DNA from: Ruminococcus sp.
GTDB lineage: Bacteria; Bacillota; Clostridia; Oscillospirales; Ruminococcaceae
Direction of reading: 5' to 3'
Length of the DNA: 64,000 bases
Assembly (NCBI GenBank): GCA_017961625.1
Contig: JAGCWY010000131.1
Coordinates: 1-64,000, forward strand
Made by a program: the position numbers and the translations under genes. Below, piece by piece: positions 24,620-32,934 of this stretch (positions within the stretch are counted from its first letter, which is position 1; every line of letters begins with the position of its first letter). Below the pieces are notes generated by a model, which had not been told where the DNA came from, searched no databases, and saw only the letters and a program-made list of their open reading frames with translations.

Positions 24620-26257
24620 TTAATTGCCGTTATTGTTTTTGATAGTTATGGTGTAGGAGTTATTTTTCTTTTCGCCGATCTCTATGGTCAGATTTGTTTC
24701 TATAGTTTGTCTGCCTTTACTGTCGTACCAGTGGAAGCCTGTGATATTTCCGTTTATGATATCTCTTGTTTTGTAGATATTATCCTTTTTTTCGTCGTCA
24801 ATGAGCCTGATAAAACGTCTGCCAGCGTAATTATCGGTAAACTCCGAGCCGCTTGCGTAACGGAAGGACGTCCACCAGCCGTTGTTGTAAAGTGAAGCTT
24901 CAACGTGATATATCCTTATTCCTTCGCCTATACTTACATACCACGGCGGAGCGCTGTTGTTGGCGTCCTTTGTGGTATATTCTATCATCATATACTCGCT
25001 GTGATAACGGCTGTCGAGTTTGCCGCAGGGAATGATGACGGTATTTCCGTCAGAGGACTGAGCATTGTACAGAGTGAAGCTCTGCGTTCCTGCTGATGCG
25101 TCATAGATCTTTACCTGATCGTTCCTGTACCAGCCAAGGTGTAGCTTTGATACGCAGCTCAAATCGCCACCTGTGTCGTCCATAAGCTCACTGCCGGCAG
25201 TTCCGTGCAGCCCGTCAGCGTCCTCGGAGCTGTTATAGCGGTAATAATCTGGCAAGCCCATACAGTGACCTGTTTCGTGACTGAGGGTAGAAACAAAATC
25301 ACGGTAGTCCGAGGAAGAATTTATCTGGCAGTTGCCTGTTATCATATGACCTATTTTCATTCCGTCATAGGAATAAGTGTTATCTGCGAACTGAACTGAC
25401 GCCGGCCACCATGTGTCACTGCTTGCCTGACCCGGAACGATAAGTGTTATCGTGTCAATGTATCCGTCATTATTGCCGTCGAAATCACTGAAGTCGATCT
25501 CGCTGTCAAGAGCCCTGCATGCTTCGGTCAGCAGTGCTTTCTGTCCGGGCACCCCGTTGTAGGAGTTTACGGATCTTTGTGTGCTGTAGTGGTAAGCCCT
25601 GCCGCTGAGTTCGAGAGCTCCCTTTGAGGAACGTTTGAAGAATGCCGATATGCTTTCCCATGGGTATAGTCGGCTGCCGGTATCTTCTTCGCCGAAGGCT
25701 ATCTCCTCTATCACCTTTGTGCTGGGAAGGTATTTAAAATTGCAGTCAGCAAAATCCGCATAGATGATAAGCATTCTGCCGGTACCCTGAGAAGGCATGA
25801 ATTTATAGACATCATTGACGGAGGCTCCTATGAACTCTCCGTATTTTTCAAGGGGATCGTCGGAGACGATATATCCGGTTTCCCACTGCCATACCCAGAG
25901 GGGACTGTCATTTACAATAGCCTGTCTGAGCTCCACAAAGTCAAAAACATCTACTGCTCCGTCCTGATTTATATCCGCAGTAACGAAGTATTCATCTGCC
26001 TGAAATCCGTCTGCTCCGTGGATACCGATGAAAGAAGACTGAACGTGATAGCTGTTGCTGTCGGTCAGCGGTTCGATGCCGAGCAGATGCCGTTTCATGA
26101 TGACAAGGTCTGCCATGTTCAGCTCCTGATCGTTGTTCAGGTCGCCCATATAGCCGATATGCACCCATTCAGCCGAAGCTGAAAGCGGTGCGGCAGCCGG
26201 AAGGGCAAGCGCAGCGGAACAGAGCAGGGAAAGTATACGGCGCTGGGGTGTTCCCAT
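24620..26257 (-). CDS. Secreted M6 metalloprotease with N-terminal dockerin
   Basis: 545 residues. Signal peptide (about 1-29, ending ASAEW), an N-terminal dockerin at about 35-115 (GDLNNDQELNMADLVIMKRH and ADINQDGAVDVFDFVELRQA), then the M6 peptidase with HETGHCMGLPDYY (H327, E328, H331). The peptidase aligns with that of the preceding gene product but lacks the leucine-rich repeats. The dockerin is at the N terminus, which is uncommon. AAAGGAGG precedes the start; own promoter at 26293. Confidence 0.9.
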   Translation of the reverse strand: MGTPQRRILSLLCSAALALPAAAPLSASAEWVHIGYMGDLNNDQELNMADLVIMKRHLLGIEPLTDSNSYHVQSSFIGIHGADGFQADEYFVTADINQDGAVDVFDFVELRQAIVNDSPLWVWQWETGYIVSDDPLEKYGEFIGASVNDVYKFMPSQGTGRMLIIYADFADCNFKYLPSTKVIEEIAFGEEDTGSRLYPWESISAFFKRSSKGALELSGRAYHYSTQRSVNSYNGVPGQKALLTEACRALDSEIDFSDFDGNNDGYIDTITLIVPGQASSDTWWPASVQFADNTYSYDGMKIGHMITGNCQINSSSDYRDFVSTLSHETGHCMGLPDYYRYNSSEDADGLHGTAGSELMDDTGGDLSCVSKLHLGWYRNDQVKIYDASAGTQSFTLYNAQSSDGNTVIIPCGKLDSRYHSEYMMIEYTTKDANNSAPPWYVSIGEGIRIYHVEASLYNNGWWTSFRYASGSEFTDNYAGRRFIRLIDDEKKDNIYKTRDIINGNITGFHWYDSKGRQTIETNLTIEIGEKKNNSYTITIKNNNGN

Positions 26258-26292
26258 AGTAGATCCTCCTTTTTATCGGGATATTCACCTAT

Positions 26293-26321
26293 ATTATACA
26301 ATATAAATCTGAAAATGTCTA
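26293..26321 (-). promoter_or_regulatory. Promoter of the second M6 protease gene
   Basis: Minus-strand TAGACA (26321-26316) and TATAAT (26298-26293) with a 17-base spacer. Confidence 0.7.
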
Positions 26322-26403
26322 TAGATGCTGGATATATAAAGTTGCAAATGTCTATAGCTACTGCATATATACTGTATTACCGGCTATTACGTACTGATGA
26401 AAT

Positions 26404-26435
26404 AAAAAGAGCAGACGATACTGTCCGCTCTTTTT
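26404..26435. terminator. Terminator after the LRR-dockerin gene
   Basis: AAAAAGAGC (26404-26412) pairs with GCTCTTTTT (26427-26435), with an inner GAC/GTC stem. It is T-rich on both strands. Confidence 0.85.
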
Positions 26436-26508
26436 ATTTAAATATGAATATGCAGGGAAATGATCAAGCCTGATTTGGGGAGTTCCTCTTATATGGGGAG
26501 CTTTTATA

Positions 26509-29500
26509 TCAGTCGAACTTTACGTCTTTGCCAAGCAGATATTCCTGTATTCTGAGTGCGTCGTTTGATGTGATGCCTGTAACAGACTTGTCAACGTCGC
26601 CGTTAGTTATACCCTGTAGGGTTATGTGTTTTTCAGCAGTGCCGTTAAGCCCATATTTATCGGGATTTGCAAGAGCCTGCATTATGATAACTGCGTCTGC
26701 AAGGTCAATAGTACCGTCACAGTTGGCGTCTCCGGGACGTTCTGACAGATTTTCGTTGAATGGAATGAAACGATCCTGCATTTTGGCATTGATCATGTAC
26801 TCCTCGGCAGTTGAATCCTTGTAGCCGTACAGATAGTCAAAGTTACTTGAGAATGCACTTGTGCTGATCTCACAATCGGGATTTAGTATCTTTATGATTA
26901 TATCTCCCTCAGGCTTTGGTATAGTTATTTCTCTTTCTGTAAAGAGGGGATCTCGCCATATATTAATGTCAGTGATTTTTCGTGAGTACAACGAACAATA
27001 TGCATTCTTGCCCACAGACTTTATACTCTCAGGGAGGATAAGAGAATTGATCGTAGTTCTACAGAAGGTATTGTCCTTTATTTCTGTAAGAGAATCCGGG
27101 ATATTAATCTCATGGAGCAGATAGCAGTTTTCAAATGCTGACTCGCCAAGATCGGTAAGTCCTTCGTTCAAAGTGACTTTTTTCAGTATAGCATTATCCG
27201 AGAATGCTTCCTTTCCAATAGTTTTAAGTCCTTTTCCACATATTACTTCTTCAAGGCTGTAGTTGGCTTCAAAGGCATTTGTTCCTATAGATTCAAGGCT
27301 GTCCGGAAGCTCAAGGACTTTATTATCGCATGAAAGAGCAAAAGCAGAATCACCTATAGTCTTAAGTTTGTTTCCGAATACAATATTGTTGAACGAGCAG
27401 TGATAAAATGCATAATCATCTATTGTTTCAATGTTTGGAAGTTCAAGAGAGCCGCGAAGCCTATGACACATATAGAAGGCATTGTCTTCGATATTCTTTA
27501 TATTTTTTCCAAATTTGATATAGCTAAGAGCTTCGCAGTACTTAAATGCACCATTTTCGATTGTTTCAACTCCGTCACCTATATCTGCTATCCTGAGCAT
27601 TGAGTAATAAAATGCTTCCTTTGATATACTTTTTACGTTATTGCCTATTTTAACAGATCTTAAATGAATAGGAGTGTTAGGTGGCTGTAAATGATGATAA
27701 TAATCATATACATTCTGAGAAATACTAACAACAGGAAGACCTTCAATCTCGTCCGGGATAACGAGCCTTCCGTTTTCTGGAAGTGTGATAGCTGCTAATT
27801 CAGCACCGCCGTCGACTTTTGTGAATGATATATCATATTCGAAATCTGCAGAAGTTCCGTCGAAATAAGATATATCGTTCTTTCCATAATCGCCTTTTTC
27901 AAACTCTTCAAAGCTGCAGTGATGGATACTGTTTTCCTCGGCAAAGTTCTGTGCGGCTCCGCTGTCGCTTACAATAATGCAGTTAGCCCATTCTCTTGAT
28001 TCCTCTATGAAAGACAGCCTACATTGCGGATTCATTATTTTCAGAGTTACGTTATAAACTATAGGTTCATTTGTTTTTATTCCGAATGCCTGTTCAGCAG
28101 GACAGCCTTCGAGCTCGGTCACTCCCTCAGGTATTACAAGTTCCTTTACTCTTGTTTTCTGGAAAGCAGCGCGGCCGATATGCTTTACTGTGTCAGGGAG
28201 TTTAAATTTACTCAGACTGAAGCAATTAAGGAAAGCTGATTCGCCGATATATTCGATGTTGTTTCCTATAGTGATATCATTGAGCTTGTAGCAGTCTTCG
28301 AAAGCTGAGTCGCCTATAGTCTTCAGCTTGTCGTTCATAACGACCTTCTGAAGTTCAGAACTTTGATAAAAAGCATATTTTTCAACTGTCTGGATATTCT
28401 TTCCGAAAACTACACATTCTAAGTTGCTTTTATACTTGAAGGTACCGCTTCCAATCACAGTTACAGGAACTCCGTCGACTTCATCGGGAATTATCACCAC
28501 TGTGTTATCTAACGAAGGAGCAGCAATATCGGTCAAAGTAAGGCCTGTTTCGTTTTCTTCAAACGTCATGCCGTAAAGGCTGGCGATTTCAGCGCCGTCT
28601 GAAGGCATTTTTGCGTAATCGCCTTTTTCGTAATCCTCGAAACTGCAATATCTTATTTTATTTATCCCAGCACGCTCATTTAGCGACTCTGCATATTCAC
28701 GCAAAACAGAATCGTCTGCGCTTACAATAACGCAGTCCTTGGAGTCGATAAAATGCGATATTTTGCATTCAGGATTCATTATTTTTATTGCACAGTCCCT
28801 GTATGCCATTGGGTATTTGAAATAAAGGGGACACTGATCAGTTAATGATGTAACGCCCTCAGGTATTACCAGACACTTTATATTCTCGCCGGAGAACGCA
28901 TCTGAACCCAGATAGGTCAGATTTTCGCCGAGGTCTACTTCAGTGATGCCGTCGCTGTCACAAAAAGCGCCAGCCTCAATGCGTTCAAGGTTCTTTCCGA
29001 ATATTACTTCCTTTATGCCTGTACACATCTCAAATGCAGAGACCTTTATTTCAGTCAGGCTGTCGGGAAATTTCAGTGATACGAGGGACGTGCAGTTGTA
29101 AAAGGCGCAGTTGCTGATAACTGTGAGCCCCTCGTTGAAGCTTATCTCTTCCAGCTTTTCGCAGTAAGCGAAGGCAGCGCAGCCGATACCTTCAAGGCTC
29201 TCGCCGCACTCGACCTTTGTGAGCTCGCTGCACTCATAAAGAAGAGCGTCATTTACGGTTTTGATGTTTTTGCCCAGCTTAAGGGACTTTACAGTGCTGC
29301 GCACATCGTCAAAGGCACCATTCTCAAAGCATGTAACAGGCTTTCCGTCGATCTCGTCAGCGATAACGATTTCAGTTCCAGCGTCCTGGCTCACCTCTGC
29401 GACAACGGCATAGTCACTGTAGACGCTGTACGTTATGTCGTCTGCGGTGAAGCTCTGAGACATTTTGGCAGCTGTCTCCGTTTCTGCTGCGAAGACAATG

Positions 29501-29589
29501 GGACTGCCGTCTGATTTCCCTGTTGCTGGATATGCTCCCCCAATGAGCACAAGCGCTGTAACAGCTGCTAAAAGCTTTTTGATTTTCAT
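26509..29589 (-). CDS. Large secreted BspA-type leucine-rich repeat protein with dockerin
   Basis: 1026 residues. Signal peptide (about 1-35) followed by three blocks of BspA/LRR_5 repeats (about 65-260, 350-490 and 600-880), each unit like IGDSAFEDCYKLNDITIGNN, separated by non-repeat segments that share a MNP(E/Q)C motif. The C-terminal about 75 residues are a dockerin (GDANCDGTIDLADAVIIMQA and NGDVDKSVTGITSNDALRIQ) of the same style as the GH5 enzyme. No catalytic domain is seen, so a binding or adhesion role on the cell surface or substrate is likely. Own promoter at 29635; AAAGGAG upstream. Confidence 0.88.
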   Translation of the reverse strand: MKIKKLLAAVTALVLIGGAYPATGKSDGSPIVFAAETETAAKMSQSFTADDITYSVYSDYAVVAEVSQDAGTEIVIADEIDGKPVTCFENGAFDDVRSTVKSLKLGKNIKTVNDALLYECSELTKVECGESLEGIGCAAFAYCEKLEEISFNEGLTVISNCAFYNCTSLVSLKFPDSLTEIKVSAFEMCTGIKEVIFGKNLERIEAGAFCDSDGITEVDLGENLTYLGSDAFSGENIKCLVIPEGVTSLTDQCPLYFKYPMAYRDCAIKIMNPECKISHFIDSKDCVIVSADDSVLREYAESLNERAGINKIRYCSFEDYEKGDYAKMPSDGAEIASLYGMTFEENETGLTLTDIAAPSLDNTVVIIPDEVDGVPVTVIGSGTFKYKSNLECVVFGKNIQTVEKYAFYQSSELQKVVMNDKLKTIGDSAFEDCYKLNDITIGNNIEYIGESAFLNCFSLSKFKLPDTVKHIGRAAFQKTRVKELVIPEGVTELEGCPAEQAFGIKTNEPIVYNVTLKIMNPQCRLSFIEESREWANCIIVSDSGAAQNFAEENSIHHCSFEEFEKGDYGKNDISYFDGTSADFEYDISFTKVDGGAELAAITLPENGRLVIPDEIEGLPVVSISQNVYDYYHHLQPPNTPIHLRSVKIGNNVKSISKEAFYYSMLRIADIGDGVETIENGAFKYCEALSYIKFGKNIKNIEDNAFYMCHRLRGSLELPNIETIDDYAFYHCSFNNIVFGNKLKTIGDSAFALSCDNKVLELPDSLESIGTNAFEANYSLEEVICGKGLKTIGKEAFSDNAILKKVTLNEGLTDLGESAFENCYLLHEINIPDSLTEIKDNTFCRTTINSLILPESIKSVGKNAYCSLYSRKITDINIWRDPLFTEREITIPKPEGDIIIKILNPDCEISTSAFSSNFDYLYGYKDSTAEEYMINAKMQDRFIPFNENLSERPGDANCDGTIDLADAVIIMQALANPDKYGLNGTAEKHITLQGITNGDVDKSVTGITSNDALRIQEYLLGKDVKFD

Positions 29590-29634
29590 GATTTTTTCTC
29601 CTTTACAATATCATTAGCCCTGAGGCTTGATAGA

Positions 29635-29663
29635 ATTATATCATAAACTGTAAAATAGTGCAA
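29635..29663 (-). promoter_or_regulatory. Promoter of the LRR-dockerin gene
   Basis: Minus-strand TTGCAC (29663-29658) and TATAAT (29640-29635) with a 17-base spacer. Confidence 0.75.
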
Positions 29664-30055
29664 TATTCGCGGGTTAAAATTTACAATCTAGTATTTTTTA
29701 GTTCACAAATTTGGATAAAAATTCTGACTTGTGGTTCAGCATACCTGATAAAGCATGTATTTGGGGGGCACCAGGAAAGTATAAATTTATTTGTTTATGA
29801 TAGAAAAGATATAACTAAGAGGATATGCACTTACGGCTTTTGAGATAGCTCCTGATTATTTCAAGAAATAGAGAAATATCCCATGAGAACGTAAATTTGA
29901 TATTTCCAGTGGAACTGCGTAGTGGACTTTTACGAATTGTTTTTTATCAACTTTTCTACGGGATTTTATCTTGGACACATTCTACAATTACTCTGTGTAT
30001 AGATTGTGCAAAACCATGAAATAAAGCTTCTTCATGCATTATTCACAAATTATTC
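29664..30055. other. AT-rich intergenic stretch without a recognised gene
   Basis: Short frames exist (for example 29703-29792, ending KYKFICL) but none has a ribosome site, a family signature or useful length. They may be decayed coding sequence. Confidence 0.4.
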
Positions 30056-30084
30056 TTGATTTATCAAAATAGAAATGGTAAGAT
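30056..30084 (+). promoter_or_regulatory. Promoter of the structured RNA and small peptide
   Basis: TTGATT (30056-30061) and TAAGAT (30079-30084) with a 17-base spacer; expected start near 30091. Confidence 0.5.
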
Positions 30085-30090
30085 TTTAAT

Positions 30091-30257
30091 ATAGAAAAAT
30101 GATTCTGCAAAGCTCCGGAGATTAGGTCTAGACCGGAGTCTCTAGAATACGGGCAGTGAAAGCATTTAGGCGATCTTGCGGATAATGGAACGGGGAAATA
30201 ATCATTTCCGGAATTGCCGACAATGCTTGTGCTTGTGTTCACCTGCGGATCAGAAAC
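30091..30257 (+). ncRNA. Candidate structured leader RNA
   Basis: Several nested pairings can be drawn by eye: closing helix 30101-30109 with 30244-30251; hairpin CTCCGG/CCGGAG (30113-30118, 30133-30138); a long arm GCAG-TGAA (30153-30160) with TTCA-CTGC (30238-30246), AGCATT (30161-30166) with AATGCT (30222-30227), GGCGAT (30169-30174) with ATTGCC (30213-30218), and GGAAAT (30194-30199) with ATTTCC (30204-30209). The closing helix and the base of the long arm compete for 30244-30246, allowing two states. It ends at the ribosome site of a 23-residue ORF. No known riboswitch class is recognised. Confidence 0.55.
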
Positions 30258-30270
30258 GGAGGTAAGAAAT

Positions 30271-30342
30271 ATGAAAGGTTTATTTATTGTTAGTTCACTA
30301 GCATTTGTTGCAGGCGCATGGTGGCACGCTTGTTTTAAGTGA
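30271..30342 (+). CDS. 23-residue hydrophobic peptide
   Basis: MKGLFIVSSLAFVAGAWWH and four more residues: one membrane-spanning stretch with a short polar tail. GGAGG at 30258-30262 with 8-base spacing makes translation credible. It follows the structured leader. Small hydrophobic peptides behind structured leaders occur as type I toxins or membrane regulators, but no match is recognised. Confidence 0.5.
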   Translation: MKGLFIVSSLAFVAGAWWHACFK

Positions 30343-30447
30343 GCCGGTAAAGCTTTCCGTTCTTGCGCATTGCATGAGAGGAATAGCGAAGACGTTGAAA
30401 TAGAGACATACCTGCATACTTACAGAACATATATGGCATCATTCATG

Positions 30448-30472
30448 GCTCACTTTCAGGTGAGCCTTTCTT
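30448..30472 (+). terminator. Terminator downstream of the small peptide
   Basis: GGCTCAC (30448-30454), 5-base loop, GTGAGCC (30460-30466), then TTTCTTTT. Confidence 0.65.
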
Positions 30473-30532
30473 TTGCCCGGCTTAGTACAGAGGTATGCAA
30501 CATTTTACAGGGAAGAAATTATTTCAAAATAC

Positions 30533-30561
30533 TTGCAATGATACTGAAAAAGTGATATAAT
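30533..30561 (+). promoter_or_regulatory. Promoter of a short transcript
   Basis: TTGCAA (30533-30538) and TATAAT (30556-30561) with a 17-base spacer; expected start near 30568. Confidence 0.65.
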
Positions 30562-30567
30562 GTAACA

Positions 30568-30684
30568 AGGTTGATACTCATTACGGCAAGGCGTATGACG
30601 CCAGTCCGGGTCGTGCTAAGTGTTTCATTTCTCTGTCGCAAAAATGATTCAAATATGATCTCCCGAAATATCGGGAGATTTTTG
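30568..30684 (+). ncRNA. Candidate small RNA or attenuated leader
   Basis: About 117 bases between a good promoter and a good terminator, with an internal GGCGT-ATG-ACGCC hairpin near 30591. It holds no ORF with a ribosome site. The downstream gene on the same strand is the O-antigen-ligase-like protein at 30897, so this is either a free small RNA or a leader that ends early. Confidence 0.5.
30658..30684 (+). terminator. Terminator of the short transcript
   Basis: ATCTCCCGA (30658-30666), loop AATA, TCGGGAGAT (30671-30679), T run. The same 9-bp arms recur in the terminator at 62872-62903. Confidence 0.85.
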
Positions 30685-30880
30685 TCGATATCCATGGACT
30701 TTGATTGCTGTGCATGTCAGAAGGATCAGCTCCCTCTGATAGCTGTGATCGCTGCATTATGAGTCGTCCATATATTGCAAGCATGAATGTAAATATATTT
30801 CCCTGAAACCTGATCGTCTGAGACCTTGTATACAAGGGTGGGGGATATCCTGTGTCATAGGTCTATGGAAGGGGAAAAGC
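30685..30880 (+). other. Leader region of the O-antigen-ligase-like gene
   Basis: No ORF is supported. Small hairpins are possible, such as CCTTG-TATA-CAAGG near 30821. The gene's own promoter is not obvious. Confidence 0.3.
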
Positions 30881-30896
30881 GAAAGGATTTTTGCGG

Positions 30897-32222
30897 ATGT
30901 TTAAAGATTTGCTTCGGACTCCGGCTAAGCTGCTGTTCCTGCTTATCTTCTTTTTCTATGTATTTGACGTCAATTTCAGCTTCGTGCCGATAACGACCAG
31001 TGTTGGCATAGGAATGATAGGTGTGGTAGCGCTTATAGCCTTTATGCTGACTGAGAATATAAGAGTGGAGAGCAAGAGCGTCAAAGCAGTATGGCTGTTG
31101 TTTCTGCTGGTATTATGCCTCCTGATATCTGTCATTTATAATCAGAGCACTGATTTTTCGTTTCTGTTTAAAGAGATATTCAGAAACAATATACTGGTAT
31201 TCTCAGGTGCCTTTCTTATGGCGCTTATGTGCTCAAGGTGGGAGATAAGTGCACGTGACGGGCTGAAATGTTTTATATTCGTATCGGCGCTGCAAAGCGT
31301 TATTACGATAATATCCTTTATTGTTCCTCCTGTGGGAGAGAGCCTGCGTTCTATACAGAGTTTCAATGACCGAATAGCAAACGTTCTTGGTGACGGAATT
31401 AGAGCCTTCGGACTTGGCGCCGGCTTTGACAGAGGCTCCTTCATAATGTCATTCCTGTTGATAATCACCTGCTATCTCTACGTGACCTGCGGTGAGGAGG
31501 AGAAAAAAGGAAAATACATCTTTCTTTATATATTGCAGGCGTTTGCCGGCTTGCTCATGGCTCGAAGCATAATAACTGGAGTGGCTTTTTCGCTGCTCTA
31601 TATACTGCTGATACCCAGGAAGAAATTCGTAGCTTTCAAGTTCGTCCTGAAGCTGGTCTTGACCATAGCTTCTTTTGTCGCACTGGTAATGGTGTTCTTT
31701 CCTAACGTACTTGAAAAGTATCAGGGAACAATAGTATGGCTAACGGAGTTCTTCAATACGGAAAAGATAGCAGCGACCGGAAAGACCACGAATACTCTCG
31801 ATACCCTGTTCAACCATATGTACTTTGTCCCTGAGAAAACGAGCACATGGGTGATAGGCGATGGCTATTATCTCAATCAGCATGGCTCGCCCTATATGAA
31901 CGTGGACCCTTGCTATATGCGATATCTGCTTCTCTTCGGCGTAGCGGGAACAGCGGTATTCCTTATATTCATAATCACTCTTGCATTCATACTCAGGTCT
32001 GACGAAAGCGACTATTTCGGAGAAGATAAGGAGCATAAAACCGCTTATGATCTCATGCTTGTCTTCTTTGTGCTGGAGCAGTTGCTGATATATGTAAAAC
32101 TCGATTTCCATTTCTATTTTATAGTATACTTTATGCTGTGGCTGGAATTCTTCAACAAGAAGAAGTTCCCCGTCAATTACGAAGCCCTTATGGAAAGGCT
32201 AACGGCTGGCAATATATTTTAA
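30897..32222 (+). CDS. O-antigen ligase/polymerase-like membrane protein
   Basis: 441 residues with about ten to eleven hydrophobic segments and a long loop between about 290 and 350 (WLTEFFNTEKIAATGKTTN to GDGYYLNQHGSPYMNVDPCY), the layout of Wzy/WaaL-type O-antigen polymerases and ligases. It would act in export or polymerisation of a surface polysaccharide. No other polysaccharide gene adjoins it on this strand, so it is an isolated member. ATG 30897 is preferred to TTG 30891 for spacing from AAAGGA. Confidence 0.75.
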   Translation: MFKDLLRTPAKLLFLLIFFFYVFDVNFSFVPITTSVGIGMIGVVALIAFMLTENIRVESKSVKAVWLLFLLVLCLLISVIYNQSTDFSFLFKEIFRNNILVFSGAFLMALMCSRWEISARDGLKCFIFVSALQSVITIISFIVPPVGESLRSIQSFNDRIANVLGDGIRAFGLGAGFDRGSFIMSFLLIITCYLYVTCGEEEKKGKYIFLYILQAFAGLLMARSIITGVAFSLLYILLIPRKKFVAFKFVLKLVLTIASFVALVMVFFPNVLEKYQGTIVWLTEFFNTEKIAATGKTTNTLDTLFNHMYFVPEKTSTWVIGDGYYLNQHGSPYMNVDPCYMRYLLLFGVAGTAVFLIFIITLAFILRSDESDYFGEDKEHKTAYDLMLVFFVLEQLLIYVKLDFHFYFIVYFMLWLEFFNKKKFPVNYEALMERLTAGNIF

Positions 32223-32241
32223 TGAAATATGATACATAAAC

Positions 32242-32291
32242 TAAAAGGCGTAATGAGGTATTGATTTGTGATACACTCATTACGCCCTTTT
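32242..32291. terminator. Bidirectional terminator between convergent genes
   Basis: GGCGTAATGAG (32247-32257) pairs with CTCATTACGCC (32276-32286) around an 18-base loop, A-rich on the left and T-rich on the right. Confidence 0.85.
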
Positions 32292-32292
32292 A

Positions 32293-32934
32293 TTATTTAC
32301 TGCTCAGAAGCTTGTCAAGCAGCTCTGGCAGGTCGCTGAATTTTTTCAGTTCCGGCACGGTATGATCTATTTTACCGAAGCCGTAAGCGGCATGGATAAA
32401 ATCATAGCCTGCCTGCATGGTGGCGTCGTAGTCACCCTGTATATCCCCGACATAGTAGGCTTTGTCAAGTCTGTTCCTATCTGCGAGAAGAGCGATATTT
32501 TCACCCTTTCCCTTGAGGTTGTTGCCGTAGCACTCTATATCGTCAAAGTATTTCTCAAAGCCGTAATGCTCAAGAAAAGCTTCTATGTAGCCGCTCTGAC
32601 AGTTGCTTACAATGTAGAGGGAGCAGCGGCGCTTAAGCCGCTTGAGCGTCCTTTCAAGGTCGGGATAGAGCACTCCGCCGTGGATACGTAGGTATTCGTT
32701 TTCGTACTGGCAGCACTCATCGAGCAGTTCATAGCGTTCCTTTTCTGGCAGGTCGCCGAATAGGATATCCGCTATCCTGTCCATCGTAAGACCCATTATG
32801 CTCATAACGTCCTGTTTTGTGATATCAGGGCGTTTCATACCTAGTGAGCGTATTTTTTCAGTCCATGAAGCGGCAACGTTTTCCGAGGAATCCCATAAAG
32901 TGCCGTCCATATCAAATATAAGACCTGTTTTCAT
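32293..32934 (-). CDS. HAD-superfamily phosphatase
   Basis: 213 residues. Motif I FDMDGTLWDSS gives the nucleophile Asp9 and acid Asp11; motif II lies in VSNCQSG; motif IV is GDIQGDYDA. A cap domain sits between motifs I and II, as in phosphoglycolate phosphatase-like enzymes. Its start overlaps the stop of the glycerol-1-phosphate dehydrogenase gene as ATGA, so its substrate may be glycerol phosphate or a product of that pathway; this is inference from context. Confidence 0.85.
   Translation of the reverse strand: MKTGLIFDMDGTLWDSSENVAASWTEKIRSLGMKRPDITKQDVMSIMGLTMDRIADILFGDLPEKERYELLDECCQYENEYLRIHGGVLYPDLERTLKRLKRRCSLYIVSNCQSGYIEAFLEHYGFEKYFDDIECYGNNLKGKGENIALLADRNRLDKAYYVGDIQGDYDATMQAGYDFIHAAYGFGKIDHTVPELKKFSDLPELLDKLLSSK

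Noticed and set aside
26509..29589. Leucine-rich repeat DNA as a possible CRISPR or tandem-repeat array
   Set aside because: The periodicity is that of the LRR_5 protein repeat; DNA units are divergent and there are no identical spaced repeats. No CRISPR array is seen in the window.
29658..29843. 61-residue plus-strand frame
   Set aside because: It lies in the leader and promoter region of the minus-strand LRR gene, with no ribosome site or similarity.
30169..30199. Resemblance to the 3' half of a TPP riboswitch (GATC..GGATAATG)
   Set aside because: The CTGAGA element and the matching 5' helix are missing, and the pairing drawn here uses these bases otherwise.
30581..30835. 84-residue minus-strand frame
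   Set aside because: It crosses a terminator and the short transcript; no start signals.
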